Positions 54,694-63,501 are shown, counted from the first letter of the stretch. The stretch is 64,000 bases of DNA from Streptomyces sp. NBC_01231 (GCA_035999765.1 CP108521.1:9796001-9860000); one strand, 5' to 3'. Made by a program: numbers and translations. The notes: generated from the sequence alone by a model not told the origin.

Positions 54694-55467
54694 GTGACAT
54701 CGAGCAAGCGGCACGCGAAGATCAAAGAGGCGCTCCGGGCGACAGGGGTCGCCTCGGTACGTGAACTGGCCGATCGGCTACAGGTCAGTCAGTCGACGAT
54801 CCGCAGGGATCTGACCGTGCTGGACCGCGACGGCGAGCTCCTGCGCACCTACGGCGGCGCCGCCCTGCCGCCGCGCGGGGCGGCGGAGGACGCGACCGAC
54901 GAGGAGCCGTTCGATGTGTCGGCCTCGCACGACCGGGCGATGAAGGAGGCGATGGCGGAGCAGGCCGCCGCACTCGTCACCGACGAAAGCGTTGTGGTGC
55001 TGGACATCGGCACGACGACTGCTTTGATCGCACGGCGGCTGCGGGGCCGCCCGGTCACCGTCATCACCAGCAACGTGGCCGTGCTCGACGAGCTGCGCGA
55101 CGACGACACGGTGCGGCTGGTGATGCTCGGCGGCGTCCTGCGCCGCAACTACCAGTCCCTGGTGGGCTCGCTCACCGAGCGGGCACTGAGCCAGGTCAGC
55201 GCCGACCTGCTGTTCCTGAGCTGCACGGGCGTACGCGCCAGCGGCCATGTCGTGGACGACATGGCCGTGGAGGAACCCATCAAGCACGCGATGATCGAGG
55301 CTGCGGACCGGGTGGTCCTGGTCGCCTCGGAGGCCAAGTTCCCGGGCACCGGGTCCCTGCGGCTGTGCTCGCTCTCCGACATCGACGTGCTGGTCACCAC
55401 GGGCGGCGCCGACCCCCAAACGCTCCAACTCTGCCGTCAGGCGGGCGGACAGGTGTTAGTCGCCTGA
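54694..55467 (+). CDS. DeoR family transcriptional regulator
   Basis: The 257-residue product has a DeoR N-terminal HTH (VRELADRLQVSQSTIRRDLTVL, about 20-41) and the DeoR sensor domain with the phosphosugar-site motifs VLDIGTTTALIA and VITSNVAVLDEL. GTG 54694 gives the usual N-terminus; a TTG at 54667 is possible. A TACTTT hexamer lies 6 bases upstream, so a leaderless mRNA is plausible. It is divergent from the ABC operon and upstream of the mannanase gene, and likely represses both until a sugar phosphate accumulates. Confidence 0.88.
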   Translation: MTSSKRHAKIKEALRATGVASVRELADRLQVSQSTIRRDLTVLDRDGELLRTYGGAALPPRGAAEDATDEEPFDVSASHDRAMKEAMAEQAAALVTDESVVVLDIGTTTALIARRLRGRPVTVITSNVAVLDELRDDDTVRLVMLGGVLRRNYQSLVGSLTERALSQVSADLLFLSCTGVRASGHVVDDMAVEEPIKHAMIEAADRVVLVASEAKFPGTGSLRLCSLSDIDVLVTTGGADPQTLQLCRQAGGQVLVA

Positions 55468-55534
55468 GCTGGGCCGGCACGCCGTCACCGCGCCCGCCCA
55501 GAGCCCTTCCCCTCTCAGGTCTCGCCAGCCGATC

Positions 55535-55564
55535 CACGCATCGGCACCCACGCGTCGGCACCCC
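55535..55564. repeat. two overlapping 16-bp direct repeats before the mannanase gene
   Basis: CCACGCATCGGCACCC (55535-55550) and CCACGCGTCGGCACCC (55549-55564) differ at one base and overlap by two. They lie 31-60 bases upstream of the GH76 start and could be a regulator site or a local duplication. Confidence 0.5.
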
Positions 55565-55594
55565 GGCATCACCCTCTGGCAAGGAGTATGCGAC

Positions 55595-56731
55595 ATGCCC
55601 GAACGGATCCGAAGACTCCGCATGACCACAGGCAGCGCCGCCTGCGCTGCGATCCTCAGCCTGGTGGGCGCCGCGGTGCCCACCCAGGCCGTGGCCGGCT
55701 CCACCCCCGGTGGCGCGGCAGCCGGCCGCGCCAAGGCAACGGCGGCCGTGGACGCGATGATGGGCTTCTACGACCAGAACACCGGGCGCTGGGATCCGGA
55801 CTCTCCGTGGTGGCAGTCGGGAAACGCCCTCCAGGCGCTGCTCGACTACATGGCGAAGACCGGCTCGCGTACGTACCTGCCGGAGGTCAGGAACACCATC
55901 GCGCTCCAGCGCCGGCCACTGGACTGGTGGCCCCAGGGCGGCGGTGAATTCCGGGCGGACTCCACCGACGACACCGGCTGGTGGGCACTCGCCATGGTGC
56001 GCATGTACGACCTCACCCGCGACCAGCAGTACCTGGACATCGCGCGGACCGACGAGGCCTACATGCGCCAGAACGGGGACGACACCTGTGGCGGCGGCAT
56101 CTGGTGGGACCTGCCCGGAAAGACGTACAAGAACGCGATCAGCAACGAGCTGTACTTCAAGCTCGTCGCATCCCTGCACAACCGGATCCCGCGGGACACC
56201 GCGTATCTGGACCGCGCCCGCCAGTCGTGGAAGTGGTTCAGCGACAGCGGCATGATCAACGACGACCACCTCGTCAACGATGGTCTGAACACACAGAGCG
56301 GTGGCTGTGCCAACAACGGCGGAACCACCTGGACGTACAACCAGGGCGTGGTCCTGGGCGGCCTCGCCGAGCTGTACCGCGGCACCCACGATCGTCAACT
56401 GCTCACCGAGGGCCGGAAGATCACTGACGCGGTGATCGCCAGTCCGGCGCTGTCCCCGAACGGGACCCTGACGGAGACCTGCGAGCCGGCCGGTGGCTGC
56501 AACGCCGACCAGTCCTCGTTCAAGGGCGTCTTCGCGCGCAACCTCGCCGAGCTGGACGCCGTACTTCCCGGGCGCCCCTATCGGGCCTACCTCGACGCGC
56601 AGGCCCGCTCGGCCTACGCGCACGATCGCAACAGCGCCGATCAGTACGGGCTGAGCTGGGCGGGGCCTTTCGACAGTGCCGCCATCGGCCGTCAGGAGTC
56701 CGCGGTGTCGCTGCTCACCGCGGTTCTGTGA
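55595..56731 (+). CDS. secreted GH76 alpha-1,6-mannanase-like hydrolase
   Basis: The 378-residue product has a signal peptide (basic RIRRLR, hydrophobic core, likely cleavage after AVA near residue 34) and a GH76 (alpha/alpha)6 barrel. The catalytic Asp pair is in DSTDDTGWWALAM (near residue 126). GH76 enzymes cut alpha-1,6-mannan backbones, as in yeast wall mannan. AAGGAG sits 8 bases before the ATG. Co-location with the sugar importer and DeoR regulator suggests a mannan-utilisation unit. A terminator follows. Confidence 0.9.
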   Translation: MPERIRRLRMTTGSAACAAILSLVGAAVPTQAVAGSTPGGAAAGRAKATAAVDAMMGFYDQNTGRWDPDSPWWQSGNALQALLDYMAKTGSRTYLPEVRNTIALQRRPLDWWPQGGGEFRADSTDDTGWWALAMVRMYDLTRDQQYLDIARTDEAYMRQNGDDTCGGGIWWDLPGKTYKNAISNELYFKLVASLHNRIPRDTAYLDRARQSWKWFSDSGMINDDHLVNDGLNTQSGGCANNGGTTWTYNQGVVLGGLAELYRGTHDRQLLTEGRKITDAVIASPALSPNGTLTETCEPAGGCNADQSSFKGVFARNLAELDAVLPGRPYRAYLDAQARSAYAHDRNSADQYGLSWAGPFDSAAIGRQESAVSLLTAVL

Positions 56732-56764
56732 CCACGACCTGCACGACGGGACACGCCTTGGCAG

Positions 56765-56796
56765 GTCCTGCGTTCGGCACGGTCCGAACGCAGGAC
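56765..56796. terminator. bidirectional hairpin terminator
   Basis: A perfect 13-bp inverted repeat (GTCCTGCGTTCGG at 56765-56777, complement at 56784-56796) with a 6-base loop lies between the convergent mannanase and ACAD genes, 33 and 10 bases from their stops. Confidence 0.85.
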
Positions 56797-56806
56797 TTCC
56801 GGTCCG

Positions 56807-57964
56807 TCAGGCCCGCGCCGCGTCCCCCAGCAGCGCCTTCGCGATGATGACCTGCTGGACCTGGCTGGTGCCCTCGTAGATACGGAACAGCCGGGCGTCA
56901 CGGTAGAAACGCTCGACGGCGACGCCGCGCATATAGCCCGCACCTCCGTGGACCTGTACCGCCCGGTCCGCGACCCGCCACACCATCTCGCTCGCGAAGT
57001 ACTTCGTGCAGGACGGACCGATCTTCGTGTCCTCGCCCGAGTCGAAGCGCCGGGCCGCCTCCAGGACCGTGGCGCGTCCGGCGTAGTAGTCGGTCATCGA
57101 GTCGGCGATCAGCCCCTGGACGAGCTGGAAGGAGCCGATGAGCTTCCCCGACTGCTTGCGGGTGCTCGCGTACGCCACGGACTCGTCGACCAGTCGCTCG
57201 GCCATGCCGACCATCAGAGCCGAGATGTGCACCCGTCCGTGCGCGATGCAGCCCATCGCCGTGGAGAAGCCACGGTTCAGGCCGTCCGCGCCGCCGACGA
57301 GGGCCTCGGCGGGCACCCGGACGTCGTCGAAGTACACGTCCGCCGTCCATGCGCCGAACTGGCCCATCTTGTGATCACGGGGAGCCACGGTGAGGCCCGG
57401 GGTGTCGGCCGGGACCAGGAAAGTGGAGATGCCGCGGGTGCGCGGGGCGTCCGGGTCGGTGCGGGCGAAGACCATGAAGACGTCGGCCAGGGGGGCGTTG
57501 GTGATGTAGCGCTTGGCGCCGTTGATCACCCAAGTGTCTCCGTCAGGATGGGCGCGTGTGGTCAGCGTCGACGGGTCCGAACCGGCTTCGGGTTCGGTCA
57601 GCGCGAACGACGCCAGGACGTCTCCCGAGGCGATCCTCGGCAGCCACTGAGCCTTCTGCTCCTCGGTACCGCCGACCATCAGGACGTGCCCGGCGATGCC
57701 GTTGTTCGTCCCGAACATGGAACGCAGGGACGGGGTCGTGTACCCGAGCTCGAACATCAGCTGGGCTTCCTCGTACATCGACAGACCCAGCCCGCCGTAC
57801 TCCTCGGGCAGCGCGAAGCCGAACAGCCCCATCTTCTTCGCCGCCTCGCGGATGTCCGCGGGCATCTCGTCCTTCTCGTCGATCTCCGTTTCGACCGGCA
57901 CGACGCGTTCGCGGACGAAGCGCCGGACCTCTGACAGCACCGCGCTGAAGTCAGCCGCGTCCAT
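56807..57964 (-). CDS. acyl-CoA dehydrogenase
   Basis: The 385-residue product is a canonical ACAD. It has FALTEPEAGSDPSTLTT, VINGAKRYITNA and a C-terminal RIYEGTSQVQQVIIAKALLG, where YEGT carries the catalytic Glu of the short/medium-chain type. AAGGAG precedes the ATG at 57964. It is the last gene of the leftward run that contains the CoA-transferase, SDRs and hydratase. Its upstream gap has a triple direct repeat. Confidence 0.92.
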   Translation of the reverse strand: MDAADFSAVLSEVRRFVRERVVPVETEIDEKDEMPADIREAAKKMGLFGFALPEEYGGLGLSMYEEAQLMFELGYTTPSLRSMFGTNNGIAGHVLMVGGTEEQKAQWLPRIASGDVLASFALTEPEAGSDPSTLTTRAHPDGDTWVINGAKRYITNAPLADVFMVFARTDPDAPRTRGISTFLVPADTPGLTVAPRDHKMGQFGAWTADVYFDDVRVPAEALVGGADGLNRGFSTAMGCIAHGRVHISALMVGMAERLVDESVAYASTRKQSGKLIGSFQLVQGLIADSMTDYYAGRATVLEAARRFDSGEDTKIGPSCTKYFASEMVWRVADRAVQVHGGAGYMRGVAVERFYRDARLFRIYEGTSQVQQVIIAKALLGDAARA

Positions 57965-57994
57965 GTCGACTCCTTGATAGATGGCCCTGATTGA

Positions 57995-58037
57995 ACTCAG
58001 TGATCTGTACTCGAGTGATCCGTACTCAGTGATCTGT
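57995..58037. repeat. three head-to-tail 14-15 bp repeats upstream of the ACAD
   Basis: ACTCAGTGATCTGT (57995-58008), ACTCGAGTGATCCGT (58009-58023) and ACTCAGTGATCTGT (58024-58037) are contiguous. The third overlaps the stop codon of the DoxX gene. They end 31 bases before the ACAD start and may be a regulator-binding array or RNA element. Confidence 0.6.
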
Positions 58038-58544
58038 TGGGGGTTCGTCAGGCTTCGGCTCGGGCCGGTAGCACATGGCCAGCAGCGCCGCCGCGCTCGC
58101 CGTGCCGATACCGGCGGCCAGCAACGCGGGCCCCGCGCCCGCGCGTCGGCGGCGCAGCAGCCCGTCGAGCGAGTACCGACCGTTGCCGAGCGCCGCCAGC
58201 GCGACGGCCGCGCCGCCCACCACACCGACGTACTCCCAGCCGCCCTTGAAGACGAAGAAGCCCTTGCCGCGGTGGTCGGTCCGCGCGGCCACGGTCATGA
58301 GACCGACGGCCGCCGCCGCGGGGAGGGGATTGGCGGCGCCCAGGGTGATGCCCACCCCCGCCGCCATCTCGGTCCCGGCGGCCATACGGGCGTGCACCTC
58401 GGCCGGCTTGAGGCCGAGCGCCTCGAACCAACCCGTCGTCCCTTCCAGTCCGCCCGGCCCGGCGACCTTGTTCCACCCGTGGGCGAAGAGCATCGGGCCG
58501 AGCGTCGCGCGCAGGACGAGAGCCGCCACGTCGTGGCCCTTCAC
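58026..58544 (-). CDS. DoxX-like membrane protein
   Basis: The 172-residue product has about four hydrophobic segments in the DoxX pattern (LVLRATLGPMLFAHGWNKVAG near the start; FVFKGGWEYVGVVGGAAVALAAL). DoxX proteins are small membrane proteins linked to redox or sulfur metabolism, without a general assigned reaction. The GTG overlaps the SDR stop (GTGA). Why it lies inside a catabolic operon is not clear; a quinone-linked or protective role is possible. Confidence 0.8.
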   Translation of the reverse strand: MKGHDVAALVLRATLGPMLFAHGWNKVAGPGGLEGTTGWFEALGLKPAEVHARMAAGTEMAAGVGITLGAANPLPAAAAVGLMTVAARTDHRGKGFFVFKGGWEYVGVVGGAAVALAALGNGRYSLDGLLRRRRAGAGPALLAAGIGTASAAALLAMCYRPEPKPDEPPTDH

Positions 58545-59452
58545 TGGCCGACTCCCGTGGCCCGGCCCGCCGGAGCGACACCGTACAACTGCGGTACGGC
58601 CTCGACGAGTTCGTCGTACGTGAGAGCCTGCCCAGACTCGCTGGGGTGGACGCCGGCGACGGTCCAGCCCTGGAGCCGGTTCAGCCGGTTGCCCTCGATG
58701 CGCAGGACCTGGCCGGTGAGCCAGGCCGCGCTGTCCGAGGCCAGGTAGACGACGACTCCGGAGGCGTTGGCGGGATCGCGCGGGTCGAAGCCGTCGACGG
58801 CCTGGAGGGACGCGCCGACGGACAGCCCGTCCGTCATCCGGGTGGCCGCGATCGGCGAGACGGCGTTCGCGGTGACGCCGTACTTGCGCATCTCCAGGGC
58901 GGTGAGGACGGTGAGCCCGGCTATTCCGGCCTTCGCGGCCCCGTAGTTGGACTGGCCCTGATTGCCGAACAGGCCGGTCCCGGAGGTCGTGTTGATCACG
59001 CGGCCGGCGACTCGCTCGCCCCGCTTCGATGCCTCGCGCCAGTACGCGCACGCGTGCCGGGTGAGCGCGAAGGTGCCCTTCAGGTGCACCGCGATGACGG
59101 TGTCGAACTCGGCCTCGGTCATCGAGAACAGCATGCGGTCACGCACGATGCCCGCGTTGTTCACGACGATGTCGAGGCGGCCGAACTCCGCGACGGTGTC
59201 CGCGACCATGGTCTCGGTCGCCGCCCAGTCGGTCACCGAGGAGTGGTTGGCGATCGCCCGGCCCCCGAGCTTGGTGATCTCGGCGGCGACCTCGTCGGCG
59301 GGGGAGTCACCGGTCTGCTCGCCGTGTATGCCCGAGCCGAGGTCGTTCACCACCACCGTCGCGCCGGCCTCGGCGAGCGCCAGGCAGTGCGCCCGGCCCA
59401 GCCCTCTGCCACCGCCGGTGACGATGGCGACCTTGTCGTCGAGGATGCCCAC
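58541..59452 (-). CDS. SDR family oxidoreductase (3-hydroxyacyl-CoA dehydrogenase-like)
   Basis: The 303-residue product has TGGGRGLG, NDLGSGIHG, NNAGIVRDRM, NTTSGTG and YGAAK. It is a close paralogue of the product at 46434, with the same length and layout of the MFE-2 type. It probably oxidises a 3-hydroxyacyl-CoA. The GTG start lies 23 bases after the CoA-transferase gene, and the stop overlaps the DoxX gene. Confidence 0.9.
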   Translation of the reverse strand: MGILDDKVAIVTGGGRGLGRAHCLALAEAGATVVVNDLGSGIHGEQTGDSPADEVAAEITKLGGRAIANHSSVTDWAATETMVADTVAEFGRLDIVVNNAGIVRDRMLFSMTEAEFDTVIAVHLKGTFALTRHACAYWREASKRGERVAGRVINTTSGTGLFGNQGQSNYGAAKAGIAGLTVLTALEMRKYGVTANAVSPIAATRMTDGLSVGASLQAVDGFDPRDPANASGVVVYLASDSAAWLTGQVLRIEGNRLNRLQGWTVAGVHPSESGQALTYDELVEAVPQLYGVAPAGRATGVGQ

Positions 59453-59475
59453 GCCGTACCTCCAGATGTATGAGT

Positions 59476-60630
59476 TCAGTTGAGTTCGCGGAGCACTTCG
59501 TCGGTGTGCTCGCCGAGCGTCGGCGCCCCGCCGCGCGGCTTCTCGTCGACGCCCCAGAAGGCGACGGGTGTGGCCACCGTCCGCAGCGGCGGCGCGTCAC
59601 CCATGCCCGGCTGTTCGACGAACGCCCCGACGGCCTCCGCCTGCGGATCGGCCGCGACCTCCGCCAGGGTCTGCACCGGCGCCCACCACACGCCCTCGGC
59701 GTCGAAGCGCTCGGCCCACTCGTCCAGCGGACGCTTCGCGAACTCCTCGTCGAACGCGGCGATCAGCTCACGTACATGGCCGCGCCGGGCCTTGCCGGTC
59801 GCGAACCGCTCGTCGGTCGCCAGGTCCTCGCGGCCCAGGGCCTTGACGACACCGGGCCAGTGCCGGTTGCCCTCCAGGCCGACCAGCCAGAACCAGCGGT
59901 CGTCGGCCGCCCGGTAGGAGTTGTAGAGCGGGGACTCGTGCTCGGTGCGGTGGCGGGTACGGCCGCGCTTGCCGAAGAAGTTCTGCAGGGCGAGGTCGTT
60001 GCCGTTGGCGTAGGTCCCGGATCGCAGCAGCGACACGTCGACCACCCCGCCCTCGCCCGTGCGTTCCCGTCGCAGCAGCGCCGCCAGCACCCCGGCTACC
60101 AGGTTGGCCGCGGCCGTACGGTCGCCGAGGCCGGGCCGGATGCCGGGCGGCGGTTCCCCGGCCGGGTTGAGCATGGCGGCGATGCCGGGACGGGCCCAGA
60201 ACGCCGAGACGTCGTACCCGGCGCGGTCGCGTTCGGCGCCCCTCCAGCCGTAACCCGTCAACGTGCCGACGACCAGGCGGGGATGGCGGGCCCGTAGCTC
60301 GTCCGGCGCGAGGCCCAGCCGTTCCAGGGCGCCCGGGCGGAGGTTGGTGACGAACACGTCGGCGCGTTCCAGCAGCCGCTCCAGTACGTCCTTGCCCTCC
60401 TGAGAGCGCAGGTCGAGGACGATCCCGCGCTTGCCGCGGTTGTCGGTCTCGAACGGGGGCGCGCTGTCGATGTCCTGCCCGACGTGCTTGAGCGTGTACC
60501 GGTTGGGGTCGCCGGTCGGCGCCTCCACCTTCACCACGTCCGCGCCCCAGTCGGCGAGCATGGTGGCCGCGGCCGGTGCCGCCACCCACATGCCCAGCTC
60601 GACCACGGCAATGCCCTCCAGTGGCCGCAC
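59476..60630 (-). CDS. class III (CaiB/BaiF) CoA-transferase
   Basis: The 384-residue product starts MRPLEGIAVVELGMWVAAP and shows DWGADVVKVEAPTGDP, NRGKRGIVLDL and GGVVDVSLLRSG, typical of formyl-CoA transferase-like enzymes. It moves CoA between carboxylic acids through a mixed-anhydride intermediate on an Asp near residue 190. With it the pathway can activate an acid without ATP. It follows the hydratase gene by 64 bases, a gap filled by half of a tandem duplication. Confidence 0.92.
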   Translation of the reverse strand: MRPLEGIAVVELGMWVAAPAAATMLADWGADVVKVEAPTGDPNRYTLKHVGQDIDSAPPFETDNRGKRGIVLDLRSQEGKDVLERLLERADVFVTNLRPGALERLGLAPDELRARHPRLVVGTLTGYGWRGAERDRAGYDVSAFWARPGIAAMLNPAGEPPPGIRPGLGDRTAAANLVAGVLAALLRRERTGEGGVVDVSLLRSGTYANGNDLALQNFFGKRGRTRHRTEHESPLYNSYRAADDRWFWLVGLEGNRHWPGVVKALGREDLATDERFATGKARRGHVRELIAAFDEEFAKRPLDEWAERFDAEGVWWAPVQTLAEVAADPQAEAVGAFVEQPGMGDAPPLRTVATPVAFWGVDEKPRGGAPTLGEHTDEVLRELN

Positions 60631-60655
60631 GGCCCACCTCCAGATCAGTCGGGCG

Positions 60656-60709
60656 CTTGTCGCCTGCTACAACGCCGCGGAACTTGTACGCCTGCTACAC
60701 GCCGCGGAA
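60656..60709. repeat. 27-bp tandem duplication over the end of the hydratase gene
   Basis: Positions 60656-60682 and 60683-60709 are two 27-base copies identical except for one single-base indel in each direction. The second copy holds the last codons and the TAG stop (60695-60697) of the enoyl-CoA hydratase; the first lies beyond the stop. It is a simple local duplication. Confidence 0.85.
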
Positions 60710-61474
60710 GTCGCCCGGGCGGCGTTCCCGGAAGGCATTGAGTCCCTCGGCCCGGTCCTCGGTGGAGAACAGCACCGAGACGGTCTCGCGCTCGTACGCG
60801 ATGGCCGCCTCCAGGTCCATGCCGAGCCCGTAGTCGATCAGTCGCTTGCCCGCCGCGAGGGCCAGCGGGGCCCCGGCCGTCAGCTTCGCGGCCAGGGCTT
60901 CGGCTGCCTTCAACGCGCCGCCGGCCTCGGCCAGTTCGTTGACGAGCCCGAGCGCGTGAGCCCGCTCCGCGTCGATCGGCTCGCCGGTGAGAATCATCTG
61001 CTTCGCGATGGCCGGCGGTACGAGGCGGGGCAGCCGCTGGGTGCCGCCCGCGCCCGGCAGCACGCCGAGCTTCATCTCCGGCAGTCCGAGCCGGGTGCCC
61101 CGCTCCGCCACCCTGAGGTCGCAGGCGAGCGCCAGCTCCAGGCCGCCCCCGAAGGCGAACCCGTGGACGGCGGCGACCGAGGGTTTGGGGAAGTCCTCCA
61201 GCAGCGCGAACGACTCGGTCAGCCGTCCCACGAAGGCACGGAACTGCCCGGGTGTCGTGCAGGACTCGATCTCACCGATGTCGGCGCCGGCCGAGAAGGC
61301 CCGTCCCGCACCGGTCAGGACCAGCGCGCGTACGTCGTCGTTGTCGCGGACGTCGTCCAGCGCCTGGGTGAGCTGTTCCATGGTCCGGGAGCCGAGGGCG
61401 TTGAGCTGTCCCGGCCGGTCCAGTGTCAACACGGCTATTTTGTCGCGGAGTTCGACCTGCAGCACGGTGCTCAC
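60695..61474 (-). CDS. enoyl-CoA hydratase/isomerase family protein
   Basis: The 259-residue product is a full-length crotonase with AFSAGADIGEIE and HGFAFGGGLELALACD (oxyanion hole) and LPEMKLGVLPGAGGTQRLPRLV, the classical hydratase active-site region. It hydrates a 2-enoyl-CoA to a 3-hydroxyacyl-CoA. The GTG at 61474 follows the SDR stop by one base, so the two are coupled. Of the two crotonase genes outside HypX, this is the more conventional. Confidence 0.92.
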   Translation of the reverse strand: MSTVLQVELRDKIAVLTLDRPGQLNALGSRTMEQLTQALDDVRDNDDVRALVLTGAGRAFSAGADIGEIESCTTPGQFRAFVGRLTESFALLEDFPKPSVAAVHGFAFGGGLELALACDLRVAERGTRLGLPEMKLGVLPGAGGTQRLPRLVPPAIAKQMILTGEPIDAERAHALGLVNELAEAGGALKAAEALAAKLTAGAPLALAAGKRLIDYGLGMDLEAAIAYERETVSVLFSTEDRAEGLNAFRERRPGDFRGV

Positions 61475-61475
61475 C

Positions 61476-62231
61476 TCAGACCATCGTGAGTCCGCCGCTG
61501 ACCGAGAGCGTCTGCCCGGTCATGTAGGCGGCGCCGTCGGACGCGAGGAAGACCACCACGTCGGCGATCTCGGTGGGCTGGGCGACGCGGCGCAGCGGGA
61601 TCGCCCGCACGGTCGCGTCGTACATCTTCTGGCTGTACTCGGCGACCTGCCCGAGCAGCGCGGTGTCGGTCGGGCCGGGGCAGACGCTGTTCACGGTGAT
61701 GCCGTGCCGGGCGACCTCGCGGGCCAGCGCCTTGCCGAAGGCGATGATCCCGCCCTTCGTCGCGGAGTACACGACCTCCCCGGACGAGCCGACCCGGCCG
61801 GCGTCCGAGGCGATGTGCACGATCCGGCCCCCGCCACCCTCGATCATGGAGTCCAGCACCGCCCGGGTCACCGTGATGGTGCCGCGCAGGTTGACGTCGA
61901 TGATCCGGTCCCAGGTCTCCTCGGTGCTGTCGACGAAGCGGCCGATCACGTCGATGGCCGCGTTGTTGACCAGCACCTCCACCGGGCCGAGCTCGGTGGT
62001 CACCTGTGCCACCGCGTCGCGCACGGCCGCGCTGTCGGAGATGTCCGCGCCGACGGCCGCCGAGCGCACCCCGTATTGTTCCGTGAGCCGGGCCGCGACC
62101 TTTCCGGCCGCCTCCGTGTCCACGTCGCAGACGGCGACCGCGGCCCCCTGGGCGGCGAGTCGGTCGGCGATCGCCTCGCCGATGCCGCGGCCCGCTCCGG
62201 TGACGAGTGCCACCTTGTCCCGTACGCTCAC
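61476..62231 (-). CDS. SDR family oxidoreductase
   Basis: The 251-residue product is a classical SDR with TGAGRGIG, NNAAIDVIG, a catalytic IASDAG region and YSATK. It ends VSGGLTMV. It resembles 3-oxoacyl- or 2-hydroxycyclohexane-carboxyl-CoA-type dehydrogenases. It leads the leftward run of hydratase, CoA-transferase, SDR, DoxX and ACAD. It is divergent from the ACAD at 62317, with an AT-rich control element between them. The GTG start has weak upstream signals. Confidence 0.9.
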   Translation of the reverse strand: MSVRDKVALVTGAGRGIGEAIADRLAAQGAAVAVCDVDTEAAGKVAARLTEQYGVRSAAVGADISDSAAVRDAVAQVTTELGPVEVLVNNAAIDVIGRFVDSTEETWDRIIDVNLRGTITVTRAVLDSMIEGGGGRIVHIASDAGRVGSSGEVVYSATKGGIIAFGKALAREVARHGITVNSVCPGPTDTALLGQVAEYSQKMYDATVRAIPLRRVAQPTEIADVVVFLASDGAAYMTGQTLSVSGGLTMV

Positions 62232-62280
62232 GCGCCCTCCCTCGCCCAGATCCCGATACAGCGCTATCGTATAACTACTT

Positions 62281-62299
62281 CAGCTAAATAAGCGAGATG
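62281..62299. promoter_or_regulatory. CAGCTAAATAAGCGAGATG control element (site D)
   Basis: This AT-rich element lies 18-36 bases before the ACAD start at 62317. It shares TAAGCGAGATG exactly with the element at 63512-63522, at nearly the same distance from the start codon. AAATAA could serve as a -10-like sequence. The core AGCTAA relates to the TTAGCTA elements. Confidence 0.55.
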
Positions 62300-62316
62300 C
62301 GTGAGCGGAGTCGAGC

Positions 62317-63459
62317 ATGCGCCGAACGATCTTCACCGAGGAACACGAGCTGTTCCGCGAGACCGCCCGCACGTTCTACCTGCGCGAATGCGCCCCGTAC
62401 GCCGAGCAGTGGGAGCGCGACGGCCAGGTGAGCCGGGCCGCGTGGGCGGCGGCGGGCAAGGCCGGACTCATCGGCTGGCAGTTCCCGGAGGAGTACGGCG
62501 GCCAGGGCATCCGGGACTTCCGCTACAACGCGATCATGGCGGAGGAGATGGCGGCCACCAGCTCGGTCGGTATCGGGCTGGGGCTGCAGAACGACGTCAT
62601 CCCGCCCTATCTGATGAACCTCACCACACCTGAGCAGAAGGCCCGCTGGCTGCCCGGTGTCGTCAGCGGCGAGACGATCTGCGCGCTCGCCCTGTCCGAG
62701 CCCTCCGCCGGGTCGGACCTCAAGGGCCTCCGCACCACCGCTCGCCGGGACGGCGACGAGTGGGTGATCGACGGGTCCAAGACGTTCATCACCAACGGCA
62801 TCCTGGCCGACCTGGTCGTCGTCGCCTGCAAGACCGACCCGGACGCCGGCCACAAGGGCATCAGTCTGATCGTCGTGGAGCGCGGCGCCGAGGGCTTCGA
62901 ACGCGGACGCAAGCTCGACAAGGTCGGGATGAAGGCCCAGGACACCGCCGAGCTCTTCTTCCACGAGGTCCGCGTCCCCGCCGAGAACCTCATCGGACAG
63001 GAGGGCCGCGGTTTCTACCACATGATGGGCAACCTCCCCACCGAGCGGCTCGCCATCGCCGTGTCCTCTCTCGCGGCGGCCGAGCGGGCCTACGTGCTGG
63101 CGCTGGAGTACGCCAAGACCCGTACGGCCTTCGGGCAGCCCATCGGGGAGTTCCAGGCCAACAGGTTCGCGCTCGCCGACATCAGGGCCAAGCTGAACGT
63201 GGCCCGGGTCTACGTGGACGGCTGCATCATGGCCCTCTTCCAGGGGGAGCTGACGGCCGACGAGGCCGCGGCCGCCAAGTACTGGACCTCGGAGACCGGC
63301 TGGGAGGTCATCGACCGGTGCATGCAGCTCTTCGGTGGCTACGGCTACGTCAACGAGTACGAGATCGCCCGCATCTGGCGGGACAGCCGGGTGCAGCGGG
63401 TCTTCGGCGGCACCTCGGAGATCATGCTGGAGATCATCGGGCGGTCGCTCGGGCTGTGA
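62317..63459 (+). CDS. acyl-CoA dehydrogenase
   Basis: The 380-residue product starts MRRTIFTEEHELFRETAR. It has LALSEPSAGSDLKGLRTTA, IDGSKTFITNGILADL and the C-terminal FGGTSEIMLEIIGRSLGL, with Gly at the MCAD-Glu position as in long-chain or isovaleryl-type ACADs. It stands alone between two control elements, divergent from the SDR at 62231. A second promoter element precedes the aldehyde dehydrogenase downstream. Confidence 0.92.
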   Translation: MRRTIFTEEHELFRETARTFYLRECAPYAEQWERDGQVSRAAWAAAGKAGLIGWQFPEEYGGQGIRDFRYNAIMAEEMAATSSVGIGLGLQNDVIPPYLMNLTTPEQKARWLPGVVSGETICALALSEPSAGSDLKGLRTTARRDGDEWVIDGSKTFITNGILADLVVVACKTDPDAGHKGISLIVVERGAEGFERGRKLDKVGMKAQDTAELFFHEVRVPAENLIGQEGRGFYHMMGNLPTERLAIAVSSLAAAERAYVLALEYAKTRTAFGQPIGEFQANRFALADIRAKLNVARVYVDGCIMALFQGELTADEAAAAKYWTSETGWEVIDRCMQLFGGYGYVNEYEIARIWRDSRVQRVFGGTSEIMLEIIGRSLGL

Positions 63460-63501
63460 CACCTGGTGCATCCATTCGCATTGACTGCTTTGGATAAATA
63501 G

